From positions 671,991 through 735,990 of the forward strand of contig CACRXP010000155.1 in assembly GCA_902702965.1 (NCBI GenBank): a stretch of 64,000 nt of DNA, in the 5' to 3' direction. Below, piece by piece: positions 12,450 through 22,764 of the stretch (position 1 is the stretch's first letter; each line of letters opens with the position of its first letter). A program made the translations under genes and the position numbers. The notes under the pieces were generated by a model, which did not search any database, was not told where the DNA came from, and worked only from the letters and a program-made list of their open reading frames with translations. The DNA comes from Spirometra erinaceieuropaei. Its lineage: Eukaryota > Platyhelminthes > Cestoda > Diphyllobothriidea > Diphyllobothriidae.

Positions 12450-14489
12450 CTAACAAAAAACGCGCCACTACCCGGTCAGATTTAATTAGAGGATAGATTT
12501 TAAATTCCAGAACGATATCACAAGCTTCAGTAAAAACGTAGGAATAATTCTGGAACTACAGAGTCCTGTATCTTCGTTATTTTGCTAAGGCAATCCCCAG
12601 GGTTGTGTGTCCTACTAGCCCGATGTGGCCAAGAGTTACAAAACGTAGAGCATTTTGGGTCTTCAAGCTCGGATTCAAACAAGCAGGACAGGGAACAGCA
12701 GTTTGTTCTTCTCGAAAAAAAGGCATCTTTAAGAGTAAGCCTATAATCAGGAAATAAAGACTTTGTTGTACTTTCGAAAAAGATGAAAAAGTGCAAAATT
12801 TTTGCACCGAATTGGCCAGACACATACACGAACCTATTCGACGAAAACCGAACAACGGAAAAGGTTTAACGGGAACCCGGGCAAATAGAAAACCATATAG
12901 TGAAGGGGAGAAAATCAGAAAAAGTTTCACTTTAGTTTGATTTGTTTAAAGGGTAACGGGAAGGAAAATCTACACTTCCTATCTGGGGCATTTTTGAGTT
13001 TGCGCAACTTTCCTGCTAATGTTTTCACATTCCATTGCCAGAGTGAACTCGTCTTTACTCGTGTATGAACATTTTTAAATTGCACAACACTGCGTGGGTT
13101 TTGGCTGTGATTGCCTATCCACCAGGTGCTTCTCAAGGCAACCCAATAGCCGAACATTCCACCGTCAATAACTTCGACTTCCATTGTTTAAACATGTGTG
13201 TCATTATTAAAGAATAACTGAATGGATCTACTTGTTCATAAATCGAAAACATCCAAAGATATTATACTAGAAATTAATCAGATATATGAATACTCGAACA
13301 AATACCGACTAATTAGCATAATATTAACATGAGTTCGGACACACGGGACTGGATCTGGTTTTCTTTTCCGCATTGATTTTAGTCCAAATCTTCCGCAGAT
13401 TCCAGTCCTGATCCCTGTTAGTTGTCTGCACAACATTCGTAATTCTCCCTTGATTAATCATCTTCCTGCTTCCTCCGCCTCTAAACTCTTTTCCCTTTGC
13501 TTCCAAACACATCCTCCTTTACAATGATTTATCAGTCGATATTTTATCATCAAAAATTCTGCTTGTTAGAGAAGACTGTTCTATCACCCTGCTACATTAA
13601 TCTGTCAAGACTCAGCAGTCCGGCGTGCACTTATAGTGACTTTTCAAACACGCAAGCTGTTCTGTATTTATACTTGTTAACTACACTTTGGACGAACTTG
13701 TCCTGCCCCTACCCGTCTTTTCGTGAACGCATTTTTTCCTCTTGATTATGTCATTTGGAATTGCAGGTTGCCTGAACTCTCACTGCGTTTTGAGTTTAGG
13801 TACCTTTTCATCGCTTCACCCACAGTTCGCTCTTACGTCTGGAAACCTAAGATTTGGAATTTACTTGGCAAATTCCCAGTGGACGCCAAAAACTGCTTGC
13901 CTTATATGATATCTTTTGCGCAGTTCATCATCCATCATGAGATTATGTCCGTAAAAATTTTAATGATCTTGTCATTTAGATCGGTGTTTACTTTGCACGG
14001 ATAATGCCTCCGTGCTTCCAGTTATAAAAATATTGCTGTTGTCCTATGAAGACAAAGGATGATCTTTTGTAAAATCTCGCAGGATTTTGGGGCCGTTTGT
14101 CGGCAAAATTTTCATACTGAGAATGTACTACCACTAAGGTAGACGCTCGAACGTGCAGGATTTCTGAATGTCGTCGATGGCAGAAGTAATGGACATACGA
14201 AGCAATGGGTTGCGTACAAACAAGCAGGGCTCTACGCTTCTTTTCAGCCAGGGAGCAGTAATATGCCATAGGCATACACGGGCTTTTAACAGACATGTAA
14301 ATACGTGAACGCATTCCAAGGTTACCAGCAACGTCACGCTCGCGGTGAGTTTATAGAGCAGGTGGTTTATAAAAAACATAAAAAATTAATCTTCATTCAA
14401 GACCCGTGGAGGTCCGGGCATAGCAATTATGAAATTTTGCATGAATTGTAGAACAGATAGACAGAATTTATACGATATTTGATAAATAG
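12450..14489. other. Upstream region with small open frames only
   Basis: The 5' flank or first intron of the Egalitarian-like gene. A 49-codon minus-strand frame (12577-12726, starting MPFFREEQTAVPCPACLN) follows a TTATAG acceptor-like site. Another (13184 down to about 13060, starting MEVEVIDGGMFGYWVAL) ends at a GTAAAG donor-like site. Either could be a small exon, but neither is recognisable. The rest is AT-rich with no identifiable repeat. Confidence 0.3.
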
Positions 14490-15560
14490 ATGTTGAATCA
14501 GTAGTCCGTAACGAAGGATGATGAGCGAGCAGTGAAAAGCCTCTTATAAAGTCGACAAAATTAATTTGACTAGATAAAAATAATGGGAGAAAATAACTGT
14601 CGCTGGACGAATAAAGATCACACCCTACTGGAGAACGTACAACGTAGAGCGATCAGGCTAGTCGGCGGATTAAGTACCTTGCCTTATCAGAGACGGCTGG
14701 AGAAGCTAAAAATATTTCCTCTCTCTTATAGACAGTACAGAGGGGACATGATCATGGCCTTCAGGATCGCCCGAGGGCTAAACTGTGCTCTTTAGTTTGA
14801 CGACTTCTTCGAACTGGCGCGGACAACAAATCTCCGAGGGCACACATACAAATTGAAGACGAAACATGCCAGACTCGATTTGCTGGCCAAATTCTTCTCT
14901 CACTGGTTGAGGGATGGAACAAATTTCCGAACTCCGTTGTCTTAGCGGAAAACGTCGAGACCTTCAAAAGAAGACTAGATAAACTTATGCTTGATGGTCA
15001 AACATTTAAATGATAGCAATGACTGCTATGTAAATATCTGCATGTTTTTTTTCATACGTCTATCTGTAAATAGGGTTTCCCAAGGCTCTGCCTCTATCCC
15101 TCATATATACTGAATTATACTGAAAGGATAAAACGCGGGCAGGACTAGCCTGCATGCGGCAGTATATAAAGGATTTATTGAAGGGGTAAGTATGCGGGTC
15201 AGACAGGAATGGACTGTATGCGCTATTGCGAAAAAGGTCCTAAAAAGACATTATCAGTTCAGAATTCACATGCTGGAAGAGGATATCCACGAGAAACAGG
15301 CGAGAAGAGAAGAACGTAGACGAGAACGGTCGCAGTCCATTTCGAGTGCAGCCGAAAAGGGGCAAGGGAGATGACATCAAATTATAAGAAGATACCGGAT
15401 ACAGTGAGTGCCGTCAAGAGCGTCAACAGACCGCTTGGCGTCGAAATGAGGAGACGACCTCAAGAACCGCAAAATACAACGGTTGGGGTGTAGGAAGTCC
15501 GAAATCGTGGGGACCAGAGTGCAATTCTCATGAGTGTCGACGATCAGCGAGACTCAGGCG
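14490..15560 (+). repeat. Dispersed repeat R1, copy a, interrupted by a CR1 3' end
   Basis: The left part (14490-14600, containing GATGAGCGAGCAGTGAAAA) matches 20489-20590. The right part (15121-15485, starting CGCGGGCAGGACTAGCCTGC) matches 20598-20985. In this copy the two parts are separated by about 520 bp of non-LTR retrotransposon, whereas in the copy at 20.5 kb they are nearly contiguous. The right part holds two tandem units starting near ATGCGGGTC, an arginine/glutamate-rich open frame (15192-15374), and the shared end GACAGACCGCTTG..GTC..AAATGAGGAG. Confidence 0.65.
14601..15120 (+). mobile_element. CR1-like retrotransposon, 3' fragment (family 3)
   Basis: The plus-strand translation gives the C-terminal region typical of CR1/Jockey reverse transcriptases: LENVQRRAIRLVGG, then LPYQRRLEKLKI, an in-frame stop near 14794, and FELARTTNLRGHTYKLK. 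After a further frame change it reads WNKFPNSVV and TFKRRLDKLM, followed by a stop. The catalytic core is absent, so this is a 5'-truncated, dead copy. It sits inside repeat R1, which fixes the order of insertion. The 3' end is AT-rich (TATATACTGAATTATACTG). Confidence 0.8.
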
Positions 15561-15879
15561 GCTTAGAACGTATGCGCCAACCTGGCCAATCTATTTCTTT
15601 GGCAGAATTTGTCAGGAAGGCTATCGTATTCTGTGAGGAGTACGATGCATGAACTGAAAAATGGAAGAGGTTAACATTTCCGATGAGGGATCCTAGGAAG
15701 CGATACTACACCCAAAAACAGAAATGTGGGCGGACACGGCAATTTAGTGGCGACATTCTTAATTCCTGGTGGCCCTTTCTCGGTGCTATGGAGAAAGTTG
15801 TCCGGGAAGGATGAGGAAAATAAGAGTTTAATAGAGTCAGTATTCAGATAAAGGCGCAACCTTCCCTTAAAAGCGTCTA
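15561..15879. other. Short non-coding gap
   Basis: Lies between repeat R1 and the 3' end of the minus-strand CR1-like element. Nothing recognisable is seen. Confidence 0.4.
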
Positions 15880-17918
15880 GATTATCTAAAGATCCTATAT
15901 TTATTGTAAGGTTATTTCAGAGGAAAGTATGCATGGACGCAAAAAAGGGAACGCGAGAGGAGGCATAATCAAGGAAGAATTGCAAAGATTGTTTAGACAA
16001 TTACTAGGTGTAAGTGCTAAAAGACGAGGAAGATTTGAACCATTATAAATGCGAAAGAGGAGAAAGAAGCCTGCCTCTAGTCTTCGAACCCATAAACATT
16101 TTACTTTAGTTAGCTGGTATCTATCTGTGTAGGAGATATTTGGATGTTCCGTACCTAAAAGTTTTCTAGTAAAATGTCTTTGAACATTTTCAATTTTCAA
16201 ACGAATAGCCTCGTTTATCAAACCAGAGAATGGACAACAATACTCGAAAATGGGAAGTACAAACATACGATTAAGTCTTACTTTAATTTCGGCAAGATAG
16301 AAATTGTAAGAAATAAGGCCACAAATCTGGGCAGCTTTGGCTGTCATTCTGTCAGCGTGTGGGGAGATATAAAGATTATTGGTGTAGCCCAAACCCAAAT
16401 CCTTGATAATGGTACATTAAGTCATACGTTGGCCTTGAAAGACCACTGGTTGGGGTAGCCTATCAGATCCAAAACACATACAGCGACATTTAGACGGAGA
16501 GAATTCCATTAGCCATTTTGAGCTCCACGCTGAGGGAGCAAGCAAGTCAGCATGGATTTGCTCCAGGCAATGAAGAGTCGTATATTTATTTGAAGAATAN
16601 NNNNNNNNNNNNNNNNNNNNNNNNNNNNNNNNNNNNNNNNNNNNNNNNNNNNNNNNNNNNNNNNNNNNNNNNNNNNNNNNNNNNNNNNNNNNNNNNNNNN
16701 NNNNNNNNNNNNNNNNNNNNNNNNNNNNNNNNNNNNNNNNNNNNNNNNNNNNNNNNNNNNNNNNNNNNNNNNNNNNNNNNNNNNNNNNNNNNNNNNNNNN
16801 NNNNNNNNNAATAATAGAAATTTTCCAATATTCATGAAAGAAACCATTATTGAAAAAGATTGAAATGAGTTTGCTAATAGGAGGGGGAAAATCTCTTAGC
16901 CGTCTTATAAGAGAGTTCGAAATATTGTCCATACGTACTAAGTGAGAGTAAATAAGCCAGTTTATCAGTTTTTGAATAGTCGCAAGAGCAAAATTAATGA
17001 TGCTGAGGGAGGAATCAGACTACGAAGGAATTAAAGGGATTGGGTTAGTTTCAATGGTGAAATGTTCGGCAAAGAATGAATTTAACATTTCTGCTTTACC
17101 TGAACCCTCTGTAATGAAGGTGTCGTTAGTACTAAGCAAAGGCGGAATGACTTAGTGGGACTTAGCTGATGATCTTTGACGGAAGATCTGCGCAACTGAT
17201 CTAGAAGCATTTATGCCATTAATAGCTAAAGACTCTCTACACCTATCTCGCGCAAGCCACATATTCGAGGTTAATTCGAATATTTTAATGACCCCTAGGT
17301 GACATGATAATGAGCTCACGGATGGATCTTTAAGCTGTTTTCTTCGCTTTTCGAGTCTGTTTTTAGGGAAATATGGGGCAGTGGGGGAAGTGGCACTCGA
17401 TTTAAACGTCTTCCGTGGAATTAGGTCGATAAGACCATCTGCTACGTACTGCAATAAATTGTTGACATTTTAGATGATTATTTGAAAAACTATTGTGTCA
17501 ATCAAGAGTGCTTGTAAAATTATTTACTACTTTCTTGGAAACATTGGCATAAGCAGAAAAGCTACGCTCTACTGCTGGCTTTATCGAAATGGCAACTGGA
17601 AGACGACAATGAATCAATGCATGATCACTGGCAAAAAGGTCACGATGACGATCCATAGATAGAGGGAATATGTTATTAGTAAAAATGAAATCTAATACAC
17701 TTCCGTTTCTTTCCAAACAGTAGACTAATTGAAACAAGTTTAAAAAGCGAATGGTGTCTGTAAGCTACTGGAATTAAGGAGAGGATGTATGTGTGTGCCA
17801 GTCAATCTCTGGCAAATTAAAATCTCCTACAATGATATTGACCTGGAAAGAAGTCGCTGAGATTTCTTCCTAGAGTTCACATAGTTGACCTTCATTTCCG
17901 GAGTAACAAGGAAGAGTG
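15880..17918 (-). mobile_element. CR1/Jockey-like retrotransposon, family 2, minus-strand copy
   Basis: Reading the minus strand from 17918 down, an endonuclease remnant (GDFNLPEIDWHTHT, then SVLDFIFTNN and FASDHALIHCRL) is followed by the spacer. Next come the start of the RT domain (RRLRDFPPPISKLISIFF..EYWKISII), the sequencing gap, and the RT thumb (WLMEFSPSKCRCMCFG). The C-terminal part is MFVLPIFEYCCPFSGL..KIENVQRHFTRKLLG, ending at 15901. The central catalytic part of the RT lies in the gap. Frame changes and stops separate the pieces, so it is not functional as assembled. Unlike the arm at 29.6-31.0 kb, this copy keeps its natural C-terminus and 3' end. Confidence 0.8.
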
Positions 17919-18887
17919 GCAAAAAAATATTGGATAGATTATACCTTCGTCTGCTCAGCAGAACGCATGAGGCTAAATAGAAACGAACAGTATTCCAGGC
18001 CAGGTCTTACGTACATTTTGTAAAGGCACATTCTAATATCGCTGGTTTTTAAGTTTCGGAGGATAAACCCGGTCGTTCTGCGTGCTTTGGAGACTATAAG
18101 GGTGCAGTGCTCCTAAAGATTTATACTCTGGAATTATGATACACCCAGATCCTTAATAACGTCTGACACATTTGTGTCGTGACCGTCAATACTAAGCGGG
18201 AGTTGGTGGGCATCGCGAACCACTAGAACTGAGCAATTATGCCAAGAAAGATAAAGGCGCCATGTACAGCACAACTGGGCAAAGATCCGTAGTTTGCTCT
18301 TTAGGAGTTCGAACACCATGTCACGATCTGCTGGCTTACATCGATACACAACTTTCAGATCATCGACATGTATGAGGGATTTACCATTCCGAAATAAACC
18401 TGGTACGTCGTTGACAAAAAGGCAAAATAATAGCGAAGGAAGAACGCTAACCTCAATGGCTCCATTCCTCACGGTTGTGGGGTTGAAGATAACATCGGAA
18501 ATCTTAACTCGTTGTGTGCGAGCGTTTATGTTAGATGATATCAAATTCAGAAGTTTGTCACTTATTCTGAAAGGGAAAAGTTTTGAGAGAAGTATAGCAT
18601 GGCGAACAGGACCCAAAACCTTAGTGAAATCGAAATAGACTGTGTAAATTGCAAAACAATAGTCCCTGGATTGGAGAACGTTGCCGAAGAAAGAGAGCAG
18701 ACAGCTGTCACAGGACCGCGCTTTGGGAAATCCATGCTGAGCAACACTCACGTAGAGTGACTGTGTTTGGGGACAGGCAAAATGTGTGATTCCTTCCACA
18801 AAGTGTAATGGGTTTCACTTTCAAGAGCGAGATTAAATATCGTGCACGGGAGAGACGGAAAATTTCCATTTGCATTCGCTTTTACAA
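16458..18887 (-). repeat. Left arm of a 2.4-kb inverted duplication
   Basis: The reverse complement matches 28670-31044. Paired coordinates sum to 47557 outside the gap and to 47502 on the other side of it, because the N runs differ by 55. Every reading frame I compared (221, 100 and 79 residues, plus the flanks of the gap) is identical, stops and frameshifts included. The inner boundary at 16458 and the outer boundary at 18887 are abrupt. Confidence 0.95.
16600..16809. other. Assembly gap (210 N)
   Basis: A run of N inside the RT core of the family 2 element. The homologous gap in the other arm (30748-30902) is 155 N, so at least one length is only an estimate. Confidence 1.
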
Positions 18888-18927
18888 CATCAGGTCTCGG
18901 ACTGTAAAATTAACGAAAACGCCGAAT
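17919..18927 (-). mobile_element. CR1-like family 1 RT fragment within the left inverted arm
   Basis: A minus-strand frame of 221 codons at 18134-18799 encodes a CR1-like RT segment: QHGFPKARSCDS, YFDFTKVLGPVRHA, LLFCLFVNDVPGLF and VDDLKVVYRCKPADRD. The [FY]ADD box reads HVDD. It is the same element copy as 28.6-29.6 kb, repeated in inverse orientation. It is cut at 17918, where family 2 sequence begins. Weak homology continues from 18888 to about 18927 with a 15-bp deletion and a few substitutions relative to the right arm. Confidence 0.8.
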
Positions 18928-18929
18928 GT

Positions 18930-19960
18930 CAGTAGTTGTATGCAGTACTTTATGGACGTCACGAAAATTTCACAAACGAGCATCACTGAGTATCTACAAT
19001 AATATAAGAATGGTGATATTTTGTGAATATATGTCGTCTTGAATTCGGCGAATAACATTATTGCATTTAGTGTCATATACTGGTCTATCTTCCTCTTAAA
19101 AGCCCCTACGGATACGGTCATAATAAAACTCGGAATCTGAGCATTCCACGCTCCAACCACTCTGTCGGAGAATAAATTACGCTACCCAGCCTGGCCAAAG
19201 TAAGATGTAATTTGAGTGGGTAGTCTTGCACGTTTGTTGTCATTGCTGACTCAAAGAGGCTTTCAAGTACATAACAGCAGTCCTAAACAGCTGTGGACCG
19301 GGATGTTTTTATCAGGTCGTCTCATAGCCGGCGTGATTTGAAGGAAAGATATCGAAATGAGATAATTGGGTTTCTTTGGGCAGTGAAGCCGGTTCATGCA
19401 CAAGTTGGGTTGTACGGTTTTAAAGTTTTTTGTAGATGCTGAGGGCTTGAGCGACCCCAGGTTTTCATGCTTGCATATCGAACTGCATTTGCGGAGGAAC
19501 AAGCGTTCGAAAGACTTCAACAAAGCAATCTCCACCCGTGGTTAAGAAAGACGTTTGACAAAATACAGGGTTAACATGGCAGACTTGGCTAACTTTAAGC
19601 AATGTAACGATGTTTTAGATGAAATCGTATTCCCTACACCTAAGTATTTTCGAACGTTAACTTCTTGCTGTGACATGTTATTCATATGATAAAATATGCG
19701 GCTTGGATATTTGGTTCCGCCAACACTTGGAATGCGGTACTTCTTCACATTCAATGGCAAAAACCAGTCCTTTGACCACTGTTCAAGTCGACCTCGGCTG
19801 GACTGCAACTACTCATCGTTGGCGTTAGTTCGAGTGACGTCCCAAGGGTATATATTATTAGCATACAAGGCGACATCGCCATCCACTTCACTGCCGCAGT
19901 CAATGGTTTATAAGATTAGTGAAACTTTGTCCTTACTTCGATATTTCTAGACATTTAGTG
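18930..19960 (-). mobile_element. CR1-like retrotransposon 3' part (family 3), minus strand
   Basis: From 19950 down the minus strand reads a degenerate FADD region (DVALYANNIYPW), then LEQWSKDWFLPLNV and GGTKYPS..VRKYLGV (19542-19808), the usual RT thumb. It finishes with a C-terminal block at 19160-19050, NLFSDRVVGAWNAQIPSF, followed by GAFKRKIDQYM. It is interrupted by stops and frame changes and is 5'-truncated. The ending resembles the plus-strand fragment at 14601-15120, so I place both in one family. Confidence 0.7.
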
Positions 19961-20479
19961 GGTATTTTCGACTGAGTTCTTCTTAGAAGTCACTTTTCAT
20001 TGCCGGATATAATTTCCTCCTGTCATGTTAGGCAGACGATTATAATAGCTACATCTTGCGATACGCCCGTTTATTGACACCATGTCAAGACGTCTCTGTT
20101 TAGTTACCCTAGTAAATTAGCAGCAGCATTTACCTTTCAATAAGTTTTATTGTACGTTAACAGCGTTTTGACCTTTGTACGGCAAAGAAAAACCTGCCTA
20201 GTACCTTGTAATGTCCCGAAGGAAACTTGATGAAAGACGGAAGTTCACGGCCCTCTTGCTACCTCTGAGTGCTAGAATAGCGACTGAAAACACAACTGAC
20301 GCCACCATGTGTTCACAGACTTCTCCAGACATGGCCATCTGAAAGATCCCACTAGCCCATGCAAATAAATAAATAAAACAATTTTATTAATGACCTACCG
20401 AGGTCCCATCAAAACAAGTAAAAATAAATTTACATACGTAGACGTAGGCAGAATCTGTACAAAATGCAATTCAAAGATT
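19961..20479. other. AT-rich non-coding DNA
   Basis: No gene is recognised. A short AAAT-rich tract with AATAAA occurs at about 20363-20385. Confidence 0.4.
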
Positions 20480-20990
20480 CTGAATTTTTAGTCCGTTGAG
20501 AAAAATAATGAGCGATCAGTGAAAAAAACACTTAAAAATTTAAAAATGATTGGATTAATTTCATAGGAGAAAAAACCCTCGCTAATAATAACACAAAAAT
20601 GCGGGCAGGACTGGCCTGCATGTGGTGGTACATAACGGATTATAATCGGACATCGTCAGGGCAGAAATAAATGTCAGCCTTGAGGGGTACGTATGCGGGT
20701 CGGACAGGACTGGCCTGCATGTGGTACTGTCTACGGGATTCAGAACGGACATCGTCAGGGCAGGATTGATACGCCGGAGGAGACTATTCGCATCGAAGAG
20801 GCCAGACAAGAGGAACCCAGACGCGATCGACCGCGGTCAGCTTCGAGCCCAGCCGAGGAGTGGGCAAGGGAGGTACAACCAAACTTCTAGTAGACGGCGA
20901 ATACAGAGGGTTCCGCCGTGGGCGTCGACAGACCGCTTGAGGTCAAAATGAGGAGATGACATCAAGAACCGCGAAAATCGTTGCTATGGG
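20480..20990 (+). repeat. Dispersed repeat R1, copy b (uninterrupted)
   Basis: Matches 14490-14600 and 15121-15485. It contains two tandem units of about 95 bp, the first starting at 20598 (ATGCGGGCAGGACTGGCC) and the second at 20693 (ATGCGGGTCGGACAGGACTGG). An open frame follows (20693-20890) that encodes an arginine/glutamate-rich segment similar to that in copy a. It ends with the shared block around 20930-20985. It serves as the empty-site comparison for the CR1 insertion in copy a. Confidence 0.65.
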
Positions 20991-21049
20991 AGGAAGAGTG
21001 ATAACAGCGGACTTATTAACCACTTCAAAACGAAAGTTTTAAAGATATA

Positions 21050-22500
21050 AATGAGGTTTTCTACTTGATATGCCACTAAATCCCGGTAGGACCCTTCTCG
21101 AAGTCAAAAAACTGCGGGTTCGGGGCTGAGACCGTTATATGTGCCTTTATACTTTCTGATGTAAGGTTTTTGTTTAATTTGGATTTGAATTTCAACAACC
21201 TAGCAATGATCTAATTTCTGGTGAAAGATTATTCCAAAGGAACGCATATTTGGAAGCAAACAAGGGGGAGCGCTTAGATGTAGTAAAAAAAGGCGGCGGA
21301 ATCACCATGGAGGAGTTGCGCGTGGCATAAGACCGATCGCTCGGAGTGAGAGTGACAATGAGCGGAAGAGTGGGGTTAGAGTTGATGCGAAAGATAAGCA
21401 AAGACCAGCTTTGAGTCCGACATCTCTGAGTATAAGAGGTGCAGGGTGCGACTTGAGAGAACAGTTTGCACGTGAAAACCCATCAACATTTTCGATCTTA
21501 TAGCGGTCACAGGCATCAACTAAACTAAAGAAACGACAGCAGTATTCGAGGACTGGAAGAACAAACATTTAATGAAGTTTCACCCTTATTTCCGGAAGGA
21601 AAAATTTGCAATATGAACCCACCTATCGGTGCGGCTTTGGCAGAAATTGTATCTGTATGAGATGATAAAGCAAGCTTATTTGTATAACTTTAGCCTAGGT
21701 CTTTTATGCTGAAGCATTCTGAGAGTAGGTTATCCTGAAGAACTATGAGACCAGGAAGTTTGGCAGGACCAAAAGACATGAAACTACACTTCGACGATGA
21801 AAATGTCATCTACCATTTTGAACTCCAACTGCTTAAGCGTAGTAAATCGGCATTAATTTTTCCAACAAAAAGCTTGTGGCGTCATTAGAATATGAGTAAA
21901 CACAGTTGCGGTCATCGACATAAATAAAATATGCGAATTTCCGAGTTCAGTCGAAACATCATTGATGTTAAGGAGAAAGGGTAGCGAACCCAGAACCGTG
22001 CCTTGAAATAGGCCACTCGTGACCGAGTGAGGTGTCGAGTAGGTATTACAGACCATGACTTTCTGATATCGGTTGGATAGACAGGACATGATGAAGTCGA
22101 GTAGAGGAGGCCGGATGCCGAGTGCTTCCAATTTTACAAGAAGACGTCTATGGGGCACCTTGTCGAAGGCATTACTAAGATCAAAGTATATAACTACCAC
22201 CGACTGCTGTTCACTACGAAGAGAAGTGACAAGATTAAGAAATGCCAAGTTACAAGTTTTGCAGGATCGTTCGGATAACAATCCATGTTGATTAGGGCTC
22301 AGAATTTCATTGAAAATTATCCTTTCAGGACTTTTTGCTAGGGCGGTGTTTTGTGCACGCCGCGATAGTTATTGGCATCGGACTGAGATGCAGATTTGAA
22401 GGCATTAATGATAATTGACGTCTTTCATGTTTCAGGAAAGAATCCTTTCGAAATATAAACCAAGAAAAAAATGGCTTAACAATATGAGCAGGTTGGAAGC
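21050..22500 (-). mobile_element. CR1/Jockey-like retrotransposon, family 2, decayed minus-strand copy
   Basis: The minus strand at 22281-21853 encodes an RT core: VVIYFDLSNAFDKVPHRRLL, then SNRYQKVMV, VTSGLFQGTVLGSLPF and LNINDVS. The catalytic YVDD follows, but only in a shifted frame (TATGTCGATGAC near 21920), so a single-base frameshift separates it from motif A. Further down (21568-21302) is the C-terminal block MFVLPVLEYCCRFFSL..KIENV, closely similar to the family 2 element at 15.9-16.4 kb. The N-terminal endonuclease is not present. Non-functional. Confidence 0.8.
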
Positions 22501-22764
22501 CTCATGACTCCTTAGTGGCCCAAAACTACGCCTTTTTTAGTCGTAGCAGAACATCATCCGATGAAATAATAGATAACTTGATAAACGGCGATATATACAG
22601 TACACCTGACAACGTTATTGAACAAGCGTTCAAAACTATTGGGATAATAAGCTCCAAAACCGAAGACAGGACAAAACTCAAGCATACCTTCATGCTGCGC
22701 AACATTCCCAACAACAATCGGCTAACAGTGCCTCAAATACCCCGACTCAAAACGTAGCGGGTTC
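22501..22764 (+). other. Possible ORF1 remnant of the downstream CR1-like element
   Basis: A frame of about 80 codons (22515-22757, SSDEIIDNLINGDIYSTP) precedes the region shared by the two CR1 family 1 copies. It may be a piece of ORF1 because of its position. No CCHC knuckle or other ORF1 hallmark is visible. Confidence 0.25.

Noticed and set aside
16518..16932. Long open frames running through the N gap
   Set aside because: Their length is created by N translated as X. Only the flanking residues carry information.
18294..18638. 114-codon plus-strand frame, repeated at 28919-29263 on the other strand
   Set aside because: It is the antisense shadow of the CR1-like RT frame in both inverted arms.
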